A stretch of 64,000 nt of DNA from JACDBE01 sp963714055 (GCA_963714055.1 OY970227.1:372001-436000); one strand, 5' to 3'; counted from the stretch's first letter, positions 8,306 through 17,581 are shown. The notes: generated by a model not told the origin, from the sequence alone. Translations and numbers: made by a program.

Positions 8306-9828
8306 GACTCTCCCGCGCCCATCGGGGGACGTTTGCGGGGGCCGCGCTTCCTCGTGGGCGCCGGCCGGGGCGGGGCGGCGGCGGCGACGCTTCGCAGCTC
8401 CTCGTAGGAATCCTCCACGGCCCGGATGAAGTGGTCGAGGTCGGCGAGCACGTCCCAGTCGGCGTTGAAGCCCCAGTAGAGCGTCCCGGCGTAGCTGAAG
8501 ATGGCGATGCCGGCGCCGTGCCCCTGCCACAACGGGACCAGGGGGTAGGTGGCGAGCATCCTCGCCCCCAGGAGGTACAGCGGGAACTGCGGCCCGGGGA
8601 CGTTGGTGACCGTCATGTTGAATGGCCGGGCGTTGGAGGCGAGCCGGGTGGCGAGCGACACCAGCGTCATCGGGGCGCCGCTGCTGAGCCGGACGATGGT
8701 CTCCGCCCCGAGAGCCTGCTCGGTCGTCTTGAGGTGGGCGGTCTCGGTCCGCACCGCCTCCAACCGGGCGACCGGGTCGGGTTGGTCGATGGGCATGGTG
8801 ACCAGCCACATCGCCACCTGGTTGCCCAGGGTGCCCCGCTGGTCCCGGGATCGCACCGACACCGGGGCCATCACCCGGAAGGAGATCCCGTCGACCTGGG
8901 TGTCATGGTTGTCGAGCAGGTGCCGGCGGACCCCTCCGGCGACGATCGCCAGAACCACGTCGTTGACGCTGCCACCGAGCGAGTTCTTGATCGACTTGAC
9001 CCCGGCAAGGTCGATGTCGAGCGTCCCGAACCGGCGGTTGGGCCCGACCTGGCCGTTGATCGGGGTGTTGCTCGCCGTGGTCAGCCATCCCGAGCCGAGC
9101 GAGTGACCCATCGCCCGCAGCTTCCTCATCGACTCGGTCGCCAGCGACTGGGCGGTGTCCCGGACGTCGCCGATCCCCCGCATCGACGCCATGATCCTTC
9201 CGGTCAGGCGCGCCGCCTCGCGCAACGCCAGCTCGCCACCGCCGGGTACGGCCCTGGGCCGGTACGGCTCCGGTTCGGCGACGGACTCGTCGGGGATCAG
9301 GCTGAGCAGGACCGCCAGCATGTCGACGCCGGAGATCCCATCGATCATCGAATGGTGGATCTTGGAGATCAGGGCGAACCGGTCGTCCGAGATGCCTTCG
9401 ACGATCCAGATCTCCCAGAGCGGCTTGGCGTGGTCGAGCTGCTGGGACACCAGCCGTCCCATCAGCGCCTTCAGCAGCTCGTCGCCGCCCGGGCGGGGCA
9501 GGCTGGTGTGCCTGACGTGGTACTCCAGGTTGAAGTGCTCGTCGTCGACCCACACCGGATGCCTCTCCAGCGGCACGTGCGCCAGCCGCATCCGGTAGCG
9601 GGGGATGAGGTGGAGCTTGGAGGCGATGTGGCGACGGATCCTGGCGATGTCGACCCCTCCGTACTCCGTCCGGAGCGGGCCAAGGTCGAAGGTCACCAGT
9701 GCCGCCACGTGCATGTGGGTGGTGGGGGTCTCGAGGGCGAGAAAGGAGCTGTCGAGGTTGGACAGCGGCTCGTAGTACGCCACCGTGCCGCGGCTCGCAT
9801 CGCCCTGGCTCGAGTTGCTCTCGCTCAC
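8302..9828 (-). CDS. wax ester synthase / diacylglycerol acyltransferase (WS/DGAT)
   Basis: This 508-residue bifunctional acyltransferase family protein would make wax esters or triacylglycerol from acyl-CoA and a long-chain alcohol or diacylglycerol at the membrane. The catalytic HHSMIDGISG motif (HHxxxDG) lies near residue 158. The family's NDVVLAIVAGG and C-terminal FNMTVTNVPGPQFPLY segments are present. I use GTG 9828, preceded by GGAGGAGCAA, because the family N-terminus (LSNLDSSFLALETPTTHMHV) follows closely. A basic C-terminal tail (RKRGPRKRPP) is unconserved. It suggests storage-lipid synthesis in this organism. The substrate choice cannot be read from sequence. Confidence 0.88.
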   Translation of the reverse strand: MSESNSSQGDASRGTVAYYEPLSNLDSSFLALETPTTHMHVAALVTFDLGPLRTEYGGVDIARIRRHIASKLHLIPRYRMRLAHVPLERHPVWVDDEHFNLEYHVRHTSLPRPGGDELLKALMGRLVSQQLDHAKPLWEIWIVEGISDDRFALISKIHHSMIDGISGVDMLAVLLSLIPDESVAEPEPYRPRAVPGGGELALREAARLTGRIMASMRGIGDVRDTAQSLATESMRKLRAMGHSLGSGWLTTASNTPINGQVGPNRRFGTLDIDLAGVKSIKNSLGGSVNDVVLAIVAGGVRRHLLDNHDTQVDGISFRVMAPVSVRSRDQRGTLGNQVAMWLVTMPIDQPDPVARLEAVRTETAHLKTTEQALGAETIVRLSSGAPMTLVSLATRLASNARPFNMTVTNVPGPQFPLYLLGARMLATYPLVPLWQGHGAGIAIFSYAGTLYWGFNADWDVLADLDHFIRAVEDSYEELRSVAAAAPPRPAPTRKRGPRKRPPMGAGES

Positions 9829-9848
9829 TTGCTCCTCCGGGATCGGGC

Positions 9849-10853
9849 TCAGGTTATCGCCGGAGGGAGCCGGCCCGTCGCCGGCTCGCCGAGCCGGGCG
9901 ACGGCGGCGGCCAGTTCGGCGGGAACCGGGGAGGCGACGGTCAGGTCTCCGCCGGCGACCGGGTGGGTGAGCTCGAGCCGAGCGGCGTGGAGCCACTGCC
10001 TACCCGGGTCGGCGGGGTGGCGTCGCCCCTCGGTTCCCGTGGGGCCGGCGCCCGAAGGGGATGCCGTGGCGCGGCGGCGACCGTAGGAGCGGTCCCCGAC
10101 CACGGGGAGTCCGACGGCGGCCAGGTGGACCCTGATCTGGTGGGTGCGACCCGACTCGAGCGAGACCTCCAGCAGCGTCGTCCCCGGCCAGCCCGCCAGG
10201 CGCCGGTAGTGGGTGCGGGCCGCCTTCCCCCCGGCGTCGACCGCCATCCGGGTGGGCGTCGACCGGTCGCGGCCGATCGGGGCGTCGATGGTGCCCGTCG
10301 TCGCCGGCGGCTCCCCGACGACCAACGCCAGGTAGGTGCGGGCGATGGTGCGGCGCCGGAGCATGTCCTGCAGCGCGGTATGGACGGCGGCGCTCCGCGC
10401 CACCAGCAGCAGCCCCGACGTGTCCTTGTCGAGCCGGTGCACCAGCCCGAAGCGCTGCTCTTCGAGCCCGGCCAGGTCCGGGTATCGATGCACCAACCCG
10501 GAGACGAGCGTCGCCGACCGGAGCATCTCCCGACCCACCCCGGAGACGGGGTGAACCACCACGCCGGCGGGTTTGTCGACGACCAGGAGGTGCTCGTCCT
10601 GATAGGCGACCGAGTAGGGGACGTCTGCCGCAGCCACGGTGGCGGGGGCGCCTCGGTGGGTCACCTCGAGCTCGATTCCAACCCTCAGCCGCTGGGACGG
10701 GGAGACGGGCACCCCGTCGACGGTGACCAACCCGGCGTCGATGAGGTCGTGGGCCTGGGTGCGTGGTATCCGCACCAGGGTCGCCACCGCCTTGTCGGCC
10801 CGCATCCCGTCGAGCTCGGTGGGCACGACCACCCGATCGACCTCGGTCGTCAT
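9849..10853 (-). CDS. rluD: RluD-family 23S rRNA pseudouridine synthase
   Basis: It converts uridines in 23S rRNA to pseudouridine. The 334-residue protein has an N-terminal S4-like RNA-binding segment (RADKAVATLVRIPRTQAHDLIDAG), then the catalytic motif HRLDKDTSGLLLVA (catalytic Asp near residue 140) and ESGRTHQIRVHLA. Start ATG 10853 overlaps the lspA stop in ATGA. The lspA-rluD pairing is widely conserved and supports the assignment. Length is normal. The C-terminal ALELTHPV-like strand is present as ARLELTHPV. Confidence 0.92.
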   Translation of the reverse strand: MTTEVDRVVVPTELDGMRADKAVATLVRIPRTQAHDLIDAGLVTVDGVPVSPSQRLRVGIELEVTHRGAPATVAAADVPYSVAYQDEHLLVVDKPAGVVVHPVSGVGREMLRSATLVSGLVHRYPDLAGLEEQRFGLVHRLDKDTSGLLLVARSAAVHTALQDMLRRRTIARTYLALVVGEPPATTGTIDAPIGRDRSTPTRMAVDAGGKAARTHYRRLAGWPGTTLLEVSLESGRTHQIRVHLAAVGLPVVGDRSYGRRRATASPSGAGPTGTEGRRHPADPGRQWLHAARLELTHPVAGGDLTVASPVPAELAAAVARLGEPATGRLPPAIT

Positions 10854-11440
10854 CCGGCCCCCGTCACCCCGGGGGGCGCATCGTCGTTCTCGGGGGCGTG
10901 GCGGACGGTGACGAGGACGAGCAGCACCGCGCCGATGGTTATGGCGGCATCGGCGACGTTGAAGGTCGGGAAGAACGACGGCTCGATGAAGTCGACGACG
11001 GCACCGTCGAGCAGCCCGTCGCCCCGGGTGACCCGGTCGACGAGATTGCCGACGGCGCCTCCGAGGATGAGCGCCAGCGCCACCACCTCGCCGGTCCTGG
11101 TTGACCGGCGCCGGATGAGGACGGTTATCCAGCCTGCCACCGCCACCGCGGCGATGGCGAGCAACGGGCCGATGCCCTGGAGGCTGGAGAAGGCGGCACC
11201 GGGATTGAAGGTGAGGTCGAGCTCCAGCCATCCGTCGACGAGCACGATGGGACCGTCTGCCAGCGCGGACACCGCCCATCGCTTGGTGAGCTGGTCGAGC
11301 ACCACCACCCCGACGGCGATGACGATGGCGAGGAGGAGCCGGTGACGGCGGCCTGCCGAGGCAGGTGCCTGATCGTCGATGGCCGGCGGCGTCGGCTCGC
11401 CCGGCACCGGGTCGGGGATCGGCTCGGTCATGGCGGTCAC
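10850..11440 (-). CDS. lspA: lipoprotein signal peptidase (SPase II)
   Basis: It cleaves the signal peptide of diacylglyceryl-modified prolipoproteins in the membrane. Four hydrophobic helices are visible. The two catalytic aspartates sit in GNLVDR and FNVADAAI, and the FNPGAAFS segment between helices is typical. The N-terminal ~35 residues are Pro/Glu-rich and cytoplasmic. There is a GTG at 11440 and an ATG at 11431; either could be the start and neither has a strong ribosome site. The gene lies 30 bases after the DksA-like gene and overlaps rluD, so all three probably share a transcript. Confidence 0.92.
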   Translation of the reverse strand: MTAMTEPIPDPVPGEPTPPAIDDQAPASAGRRHRLLLAIVIAVGVVVLDQLTKRWAVSALADGPIVLVDGWLELDLTFNPGAAFSSLQGIGPLLAIAAVAVAGWITVLIRRRSTRTGEVVALALILGGAVGNLVDRVTRGDGLLDGAVVDFIEPSFFPTFNVADAAITIGAVLLVLVTVRHAPENDDAPPGVTGAG

Positions 11441-11470
11441 GGCACCGGCGGGTCGGGCGCAGCCGGCCGG

Positions 11471-11842
11471 TCAGACCCGGTCGGCGTACTCCACCAAGGT
11501 GGTGGCGTACGGGAGCGCCTCGAGCCGGGCGAGCGGGATCGGCTTGCCGGACACCTCGCACAGCCCGTAGAGCCCTTCGTCCATCCGGCGCAGGGCATGG
11601 TTCACCTTCTCGAGCAACTCCTTGGCGTTCTCCTGCTTGGAGAGCTCCATCTCCATCTCGTAGGCGAGCGAGCCGCCGTCGGCGCTGTCCGGGTCGGCGG
11701 CGTGCTCCGCCGACGTCTCGGCCAGCCGGCTCTGCTCCCGCTGGCGGTCGAACTCGTCGATCACACCCTCGAGTCGTGCTTGCTCATCCTCGAGTCGTGC
11801 TCGAAGCTTCGCCAGAGTCGACGGGGCGAGCTTTCTGGCCAA
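11471..11842 (-). CDS. DksA/TraR-family protein lacking the zinc-finger cysteines
   Basis: This 123-residue protein is a coiled coil (residues ~5-85, rich in Glu/Arg/Leu) followed by a DksA/TraR-like C-terminus: GLYGLCEVSGKPIPLARLEA. In the zinc-binding members four cysteines are present. Here only the first remains, with Ser replacing the second and no cysteines in the final TLVEY stretch. That resembles Firmicute YteA-like members. The family binds the RNA polymerase secondary channel, but a regulatory role here is inference. TTG 11842 is chosen because GGAGG stands four bases upstream. It is divergent from ileS and precedes lspA. Confidence 0.8.
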   Translation of the reverse strand: MARKLAPSTLAKLRARLEDEQARLEGVIDEFDRQREQSRLAETSAEHAADPDSADGGSLAYEMEMELSKQENAKELLEKVNHALRRMDEGLYGLCEVSGKPIPLARLEALPYATTLVEYADRV

Positions 11843-12025
11843 CGGACCTCCGTAGCGTGCTCTTCGGCTGACGCCTGATGGCGGTGCGATCGCCGGGTCC
11901 CGCCCGTGGCGGATCCCGGACGGCGGCGGGGACGATAGCACCAACGATCTGGAGTCCCCGGGAACTTCGAGCGAGGACGGCGCTGCCCTGCCAGGACGCC
12001 CGAAGACCACCCCGCGGGGCTTGTG

Positions 12026-12031
12026 TACCAT
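12026..12031 (+). promoter_or_regulatory. possible ileS -10 box
   Basis: TACCAT lies 64 bases before the ileS GTG, in the 252-base divergent spacer 11843-12094. No convincing -35 is visible. I looked for a T-box riboswitch (GGTGGnACCGCG element), which is common upstream of actinobacterial ileS, and found none. The spacer holds a small CCCCGCGGGG palindrome just upstream (12010-12019). Confidence 0.25.
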
Positions 12032-12094
12032 CCCCGCCTCCCGGGCGGCCTTCCCCACTTCGGGCGGCGCCTTCGCCCGTCCACCGGAGCACTC

Positions 12095-15000
12095 GTGAGC
12101 GACGCCAACCGACCCCTCTTCACCAGGGCAGCGCCCGACCTCGACCTGCCCGGGCTCGACCACGAGATCCTCGCCCTGTGGGACGAGACCGATGCCTTCA
12201 AGCGGTCCGTCGACCTGCGACCTCCCGAGTCCGAGTACACCTTCTACGACGGACCACCGTTCGCCACAGGGACGATGCACTACGGGCACGTCCTCCAGGC
12301 GGTGATCAAGGACGTGGTCCCCCGGTACTGGACGATGCGGGGCTACCGGGTGGAACGCCGCTTCGGCTGGGACACCCATGGTCTCCCTGTGGAGATGGCG
12401 GTGGAGAGCCAGCTGGGCATCTCCGGTCCGGTGGAGATCGCCGAGTACGGCATCGATCGCTACAACGCCGCCTGCCGCGCCCTGGTGGAGCACGCCGCCG
12501 CCGAGTGGGAGGTCATCACCACCAGGGTGGGGCGATGGATCGACTTCGAGGACGACTACCGGACCATGGACCCCGAGTTCATGGAGACGGTGTGGTGGGT
12601 GTTCCGCACCCTGTGGGACAAGGGGCTGATCTACCACTCGTTCAAGGTGCTGCCGTACTCGTGGGGAGCGGCGACCCCGCTGTCCAACTTCGAGGTGAAC
12701 CTCGGCGGCTACCGCGACGTCGACGACCCTTCGATCACCGTCCGGCTCGAAGTGGTGGCCGGCGCCGGCCCGGTGGAACCGGGCGACCGGCTGTTGGTGT
12801 GGACGACGACGCCGTGGACGCTGCCCGCCAACCTCGGGGTCGGTGTCGGGCCGGACATCGAGTACGTCGCCGTTGCGGACGACGGCCACCGCGCCTGGGT
12901 GGCGGCCGACCTCGCCGAGGCGGTCTTCGGCGAGCCGGTCGACGTCCTGGCGGCCGCCACCGGTGACGAGCTGATCGGCGCCGAGTACCGCCCGCCGTTC
13001 CCCTACTACGTCGACCTCGCTGCCCGGGGTGCCTTCGTGGTGGTGGCGCTACCCGAGGCGACCACCGACGAGGGCACCGGCCTGGTCCACATGGCCCCGG
13101 CCTTCGGCGAGGCCGACTTCGCCGCCTTCCAGTCCGCCGGGCTCGATCTGCTGGTCGACCCGGTAGATGCCCAGGGCAACTTCACCGCCGAAGTGCCCGA
13201 GGTGGCCGGCATGAACATCAAGGACGCCGACGCCGTGCTCGTCGAAATGCTGCAGGGGTCCGGCGCCCTGCTCCGCAGCGAGCGCCTCGTGCACGCCTAC
13301 CCGTTCTGCTACCGCACCGACACGCCGCTCATCTACAAGGCGATCCCCACCTGGTTCGTGGCGGTCGAGACGTACCGCGACCGGATGGCCGAGCTCAACG
13401 AGCGCATCCGGTGGGTACCCGAGGCGGTGGGAGCCAAGCGGTTCGGGAACTGGCTGCGCGAGGCGCGCGACTGGGCGGTGAGCCGCAACCGATACTGGGG
13501 GAGCTGCATCCCGGTGTGGGTGTGCGCCAGCGGGCACCGGGTGTGCATCGGGTCCCGGGCCGAGCTGCAGGATCGGTCAGGGGTGTGGCTCGACGACCTC
13601 CACCGCGACGTCGTCGACCCGGTCACCTTCCCCTGCCCGGAGTGCGCCCAGACCATGCGCCGGGTGCCGGAGGTGCTCGACTGCTGGTTCGAGTCGGGGT
13701 CGATGCCCTACGCCCAGATCCACTACCCCTTCGAGAACGAGGAGCGCTTCGCCCGGCGCTTCCCCGCAGACTTCATCGCCGAGGGGCTCGACCAGACCAG
13801 GGGCTGGTTCTACACGCTGGTGGCGCTCGCCGCCGGGCTCTTCGACGACATCCCGTTCCGCAACTGCGTGGTCACCGGGCTGATCCTGGCCGAGGACGGC
13901 CGGAAGATGTCGAAGCGGCTCAAGAACTACCCGGAACCCGACGCCGTCCTCGAGACGTTCGGCGCCGACGCCCTCCGGGCCTACCTCATCGACTCACCGC
14001 TGGTCAGGGGCGATCCGCTCCGCTTCTCCGAGGACGGGGTCCGGTCCTACGTCCGGACGGTGCTGCTCCCGCTGTGGAACGCCTTCTCGTTCTTCACCAC
14101 CTTCGCCGAGGCCGACGGCATCACCGCAGCCGACCTGAAGGCGGCTCCGCCGCTGGCCGAACGGCCGGAGCTGGACCGCTGGATCGTTTCGGTGCTCCAG
14201 TCGCTCATCGCCGATGTCAACGAGGAGATGGAGCGCTACCGCCTCTTCGCCGTGATCTCACCCGTGCTGGGTTTCGTCGATCAGCTCACCAACTGGTACA
14301 TCCGTCGCTCGAGGCGGCGGTTCTGGAGCCGGCGCACCGGTTCCGACGACACCGACAAGCTCGCCGCCTTCGCCACGCTCTACGAGGTGCTGGTCACCTT
14401 CTCCACGGTGGCGGCACCGGTGCTCCCGTTCATCACCGAGCACCTGTACCAACGGCTGGTCCGCCCGGTCGACGCCGCCGCCCCGGGGAGCATCCACCAC
14501 ACCGACTACCCGGTCAGCGACCCGGACCTCATCGACGCCGCCCTCGAGTCCGACATGGCGGTGGTGCGGGCGGTGACCACCATGGGACGCTCGCTACGCC
14601 GCCACCACGAGGTGCGGGTGCGCCAGCCGCTGGCATCGGTGACGGTCGTCAGTGTCGACCCGGCGGCGCGCCGCGCCGTGGAGACCCATCGCGACCTCAT
14701 CGCCGATGAGCTGAATGTGAAGCTGGTCGAGGTCGGCGACGACGAGGCGTCGGTGGTCGAGCTCACCGCCAAGGCCAACTTCCGCATCCTGGGCCGGCGC
14801 CTGGGATCGAGAACCGGCGAGGTGGCTGCCGCCATCGAGGCGCTCGACCACGCCACCGTCACCCGCCTCTCCTCGGGCGAGACCGTCGAGGTGGCCGGTG
14901 TGGACATCGGTCCCGACGACGTGCAGGTTCGCCGGCAGTCGCGGCCGGGCCGGATCGTGCTCGCCGAGGGACCGCTGTGCGTGGCACTCGACGCCGAGCC

Positions 15001-15271
15001 CGACGGGGCGCTCCTAGCCGAGGGCCGGGCCCGCGAGGTGGTCAGCCGGGTCCAGGCGATCCGGCGCGGGTTGGACCTCGCCGTCACCGATCGCATCGAG
15101 CTGGGTTGGGACACCGACGACGAGACTCTGGCCGCCGCCATCGAGCAGCACGCCGCCCTGATCGCCGCCGAGGTCCTCGCCACGTCGGTGACCCGGGGCG
15201 CCGCCGGCGACGGGGACGGTGCCGAGGTCGACGGGGTTCCCCTGACCCTCACCGTCACCAGGGTCGGTTGA
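12095..15271 (+). CDS. ileS: isoleucyl-tRNA synthetase, long (type 2-like) form
   Basis: This enzyme charges tRNA-Ile. It has 1,058 residues. The class I HIGH-like motif is PFATGTMHYGH and the KMSKS loop is RKMSKRLKN (about residue 604). The editing domain shows LLVWTTTPWTLPAN and TDEGTGLVHMAPAFGE. The length and the RRRFWS / TLYEVLVTFSTVAAP anticodon-domain segments fit the longer eukaryote-like type found in many actinobacteria, a type often less sensitive to mupirocin; resistance here is not demonstrated. I start at GTG 12095 (GGAG seven bases upstream) because the 24 upstream codons in frame look non-conserved. It is alone on the plus strand between two minus-strand blocks. Confidence 0.95.
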   Translation: MSDANRPLFTRAAPDLDLPGLDHEILALWDETDAFKRSVDLRPPESEYTFYDGPPFATGTMHYGHVLQAVIKDVVPRYWTMRGYRVERRFGWDTHGLPVEMAVESQLGISGPVEIAEYGIDRYNAACRALVEHAAAEWEVITTRVGRWIDFEDDYRTMDPEFMETVWWVFRTLWDKGLIYHSFKVLPYSWGAATPLSNFEVNLGGYRDVDDPSITVRLEVVAGAGPVEPGDRLLVWTTTPWTLPANLGVGVGPDIEYVAVADDGHRAWVAADLAEAVFGEPVDVLAAATGDELIGAEYRPPFPYYVDLAARGAFVVVALPEATTDEGTGLVHMAPAFGEADFAAFQSAGLDLLVDPVDAQGNFTAEVPEVAGMNIKDADAVLVEMLQGSGALLRSERLVHAYPFCYRTDTPLIYKAIPTWFVAVETYRDRMAELNERIRWVPEAVGAKRFGNWLREARDWAVSRNRYWGSCIPVWVCASGHRVCIGSRAELQDRSGVWLDDLHRDVVDPVTFPCPECAQTMRRVPEVLDCWFESGSMPYAQIHYPFENEERFARRFPADFIAEGLDQTRGWFYTLVALAAGLFDDIPFRNCVVTGLILAEDGRKMSKRLKNYPEPDAVLETFGADALRAYLIDSPLVRGDPLRFSEDGVRSYVRTVLLPLWNAFSFFTTFAEADGITAADLKAAPPLAERPELDRWIVSVLQSLIADVNEEMERYRLFAVISPVLGFVDQLTNWYIRRSRRRFWSRRTGSDDTDKLAAFATLYEVLVTFSTVAAPVLPFITEHLYQRLVRPVDAAAPGSIHHTDYPVSDPDLIDAALESDMAVVRAVTTMGRSLRRHHEVRVRQPLASVTVVSVDPAARRAVETHRDLIADELNVKLVEVGDDEASVVELTAKANFRILGRRLGSRTGEVAAAIEALDHATVTRLSSGETVEVAGVDIGPDDVQVRRQSRPGRIVLAEGPLCVALDAEPDGALLAEGRAREVVSRVQAIRRGLDLAVTDRIELGWDTDDETLAAAIEQHAALIAAEVLATSVTRGAAGDGDGAEVDGVPLTLTVTRVG

Positions 15272-15308
15272 GCCTCAACAGTCGCCGGGCGCCATCATCC
15301 TGAATCGA

Positions 15309-15339
15309 CATGGCCGCCTCCGTCGCTCAGGAGGCCATG
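15309..15339. terminator. hairpin between convergent ileS and yggT
   Basis: CATGGCCGCCTCC (15309-15321) pairs with GGAGGCCATG (15330-15339), leaving a three-base bulge and an 8-base loop. It lies just past ileS and overlaps the last codons of the convergent yggT. There is no T tract, so an intrinsic terminator is only possible. Confidence 0.3.
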
Positions 15340-15590
15340 CTGCGCAGGATGGCGATGCCGAAGAAGAGCACCAGCGGGGCGAGGTCGAGTGCCATGCCGC
15401 CGACGCGGAGCGGCGGGATGATCCTGCGGATGGGGGCCAGCACAGGGTTGATCGCCGCCGCCAGGGCGTCGAACAACCGGCGAACCGGGTGCCCGTAGCT
15501 GAGCCGGCCGAACGTCACCACCCAGCTCAACACGATCCAGACGATGAGCGCGTAGTAGGCGATCGTGAGGAGCAGGTAGAGGAGGTTCAC
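15327..15590 (-). CDS. yggT: YggT family membrane protein
   Basis: An 87-residue protein with two hydrophobic segments (residues ~3-24 and ~62-82) separated by a loop carrying PVLAPIRRIIPP, the recognisable YggT family signature. YggT proteins sit next to sepF and ftsZ in Gram-positive bacteria and are thought to act in envelope or division processes; the mechanism is not known. It follows sepF after 9 bases and is the last gene of the division cluster here. divIVA, often found next, is not present between yggT and ileS. Confidence 0.85.
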   Translation of the reverse strand: MNLLYLLLTIAYYALIVWIVLSWVVTFGRLSYGHPVRRLFDALAAAINPVLAPIRRIIPPLRVGGMALDLAPLVLFFGIAILRSMAS

Positions 15591-15599
15591 GACGAGGGG

Positions 15600-16229
15600 T
15601 CAGTCGAGCCGGTACAGCCCGAGCTCGCGCAGGCGCTCCTGCTCCTCGATCCCGATGACGCGACCTGGAGGCGACACCAGGATGACCCCCTGGGCGATCT
15701 TGGCCATCCGCCCGTCGAGGGCGTAGGTGAGCCCGGTGGCGAAGTCGACGAGGCGGCGCACCATCGCCGGCTCGGTGGACCGGAGGTCGAGCACCACGGA
15801 CGTCCCCGTGCGGATGTGGTCGGCGAGCACCTGGGCGTCGGTGAAGGTGCGGGCCTCGATGATCTCGGTCTCCACCGTCGCCGACTCCGACCCTCGCATC
15901 GAGATGCTCTCACCGGTCCTCACCAGGACGCCCGCCTCGGCGTGCTCGGGATTCGCCGACACCCGACGGCGTTGCGCCGACGGGGGCTCCACCCGGCGCC
16001 CGGCCACGGTGGTGCGGGGCCGGGTCGGGTCGATCGACTCCACGGATGAACCGGTGGCCATGTCGCCGGCATCCGTTGTGGTGGCGCCGCGGCGGCGGGT
16101 GCGGGTACCCGGGGGGTCGACCGTGCGCACCCCGGCCTCAGCCTGGGGTTGAACAGGCTCGACCGGAGCTGGAGACTCCTCGTCGACCAACCCGAGATAG
16201 AAGAGGGTCTTCTGCCACAAACCAGCCAT
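15600..16229 (-). CDS. sepF: cell division protein SepF
   Basis: SepF is a membrane-associated FtsZ-binding protein that tethers and bundles FtsZ at the septum. The 209-residue protein has a short N-terminal amphipathic segment (LWQKTLFYLGL), a ~110-residue disordered linker and a C-terminal SepF domain with VVLDLRSTEPAMVRRLVDF and GRMAKIAQGVILVSP. The linker is longer than in Bacillus SepF, as is usual in actinobacteria, which lack FtsA and rely on SepF for FtsZ anchoring. It lies in the expected place between yggS and yggT. Confidence 0.93.
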   Translation of the reverse strand: MAGLWQKTLFYLGLVDEESPAPVEPVQPQAEAGVRTVDPPGTRTRRRGATTTDAGDMATGSSVESIDPTRPRTTVAGRRVEPPSAQRRRVSANPEHAEAGVLVRTGESISMRGSESATVETEIIEARTFTDAQVLADHIRTGTSVVLDLRSTEPAMVRRLVDFATGLTYALDGRMAKIAQGVILVSPPGRVIGIEEQERLRELGLYRLD

Positions 16230-16289
16230 TGCGTCCTCGCTCCTGTCCGGTCCCGCTCCAGCTCCCCGGACCCTCGGCCACCCCTCCGG

Positions 16290-16952
16290 CTACGTCCTCT
16301 CCCCAAAGATAGCCCTTCCCACGCGTATCAACGTGGCACCCTCCTCGACGGCGACCTCGAAGTCGTCGCTCATACCCATGGACAGCTCGACCAGAGAGGG
16401 GTGCTCGGTAGCGAGCCGGCGCCGGAGCTCGGCCAGCTCGCCGAACCAGGGCCGGCTGTCCTCCGGGTCGGCGGCGAGCGGCGGCATCACCATCAGCCCC
16501 TGGCAGCGGATGCCGGCTTCCTCGGCTGCATCGACCACGGACGCCACCGCCTCCCGGTCTGCGCCATGCTTCTGCGGCTCGGCGGCGAGGTTCACCTGCA
16601 CCAGCACCGGGGGCGCCCCGGCGCCACCCCAGGGAGCGACCAGGGCCATGCGGTCGAACGAGTGGACCACTGCGGCCCGGGCCCGGATGATCCCCAGCTT
16701 GCGCCGCTGCACCGTGCCGACGAAGTGCCACACCACGTCGTCGGGCAACTGCGGGGCCTTCGCCTCCAGCTCGTCGGCCCGGTTCTCGCCGAAGTGCCGG
16801 TGGCCCTGCTCGTACAGCGCCCGGACCGCTTCCACCGGCTGGCCCTTGCTCACCGCCACCACGGTCACCTGGTCCGGGCTACGCCCGGCTCGCTCGGCAG
16901 CGGCGGCGACACGGTCGATGACGGCCGAGAAGCCGTCGCCCACGCCGGTCAC
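16290..16952 (-). CDS. yggS: YggS/PROSC-family pyridoxal phosphate homeostasis protein
   Basis: A PLP-binding TIM-barrel protein of 220 residues that buffers pyridoxal phosphate rather than acting as an enzyme. The PLP lysine is in VVAVSKGQP (about residue 32). HFGENRADEL, WHFVGTVQRRK, LVQVNLA and LSMGMSDDFEVAVEEGATLIRVGRAIFG are clear family segments. Start GTG 16952 overlaps the pgeF stop (GTGA). The typical HFIGxLQxNK signature reads HFVGTVQRRK here. Confidence 0.92.
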   Translation of the reverse strand: MTGVGDGFSAVIDRVAAAAERAGRSPDQVTVVAVSKGQPVEAVRALYEQGHRHFGENRADELEAKAPQLPDDVVWHFVGTVQRRKLGIIRARAAVVHSFDRMALVAPWGGAGAPPVLVQVNLAAEPQKHGADREAVASVVDAAEEAGIRCQGLMVMPPLAADPEDSRPWFGELAELRRRLATEHPSLVELSMGMSDDFEVAVEEGATLIRVGRAIFGERT

Positions 16953-17581
16953 CGGTCTGCGTCGGGGATCCAGGCGACCGACACCTGGCGTCGTTCGGTG
17001 TGGTCGCGACGGTACGAGTTGAGCCCGGGGTCGGTGAAGGTGCACCGGTCGCTCCGCCACGCCACCAGGCTCCCGAGCGTGTCGGCGACGGCCCCGGGTA
17101 GGTCGATGCTGATCCCACCCTGCGTGGTGACCGTGGGGTGCCCCGGGAAGCGCTCCGCCACCTCGGGGCCGACCTCGTAGCAACACGGACCGATGGCGGG
17201 ACCGATGGCGGCGCGTTCCGCGGTGAGCCCGAGGGAGGCGATGCGGTCGAGCGTCGCCTCCACGACCCCGGCGACGATGCCTCGCCACCCGGCGTGGACC
17301 ACGGCGGCGAACCCGGCACCCTCGATCACCACCGGGACACAATCGGCGGTGGCCACGCCGACCCCCACGCCGGGGGTGGTGGTGACCAGGGCGTCCGCCT
17401 CGCCGTGGCGCCCGGGAACGGTGACCACGAGCACCCCGGAGCCATGGACCTGGTTGGGGAAGGCGACGCCTTCGGGGACTCCGGCGGCGTGGAGCGCGGC
17501 GGCGGCCGACGGGTCGTGCCTGGGGTCCCCGTCGGCGGCCTCGCCGAACCGGGCGCCTTCGAGCCCCGGGGGGTGGATCAC
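16949..17581 (-). CDS. pgeF: PgeF/YfiH peptidoglycan editing factor (DUF152)
   Basis: A 210-residue member of the YfiH/PgeF (laccase-domain, formerly polyphenol oxidase) family. Characterised members remove L-Ser mis-incorporated into UDP-MurNAc peptides. Zinc-site motifs are visible: NQVHGSGV, VATADCVPVV, HAGWRGIVAG and GPAIGPCCYEVG. It lies between ftsZ and yggS, the usual place in actinobacteria, which fits a quality-control role for the wall precursors made by the adjacent mur genes. Start codon ATG 17581 follows the ftsZ stop by 29 bases. Confidence 0.92.
   Translation of the reverse strand: MIHPPGLEGARFGEAADGDPRHDPSAAAALHAAGVPEGVAFPNQVHGSGVLVVTVPGRHGEADALVTTTPGVGVGVATADCVPVVIEGAGFAAVVHAGWRGIVAGVVEATLDRIASLGLTAERAAIGPAIGPCCYEVGPEVAERFPGHPTVTTQGGISIDLPGAVADTLGSLVAWRSDRCTFTDPGLNSYRRDHTERRQVSVAWIPDADR

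Noticed and set aside
11843..12094. T-box riboswitch upstream of ileS
   Set aside because: No T-box core sequence or specifier-loop stem could be found. The ACCACCCCGCGG stretch resembles one only superficially.
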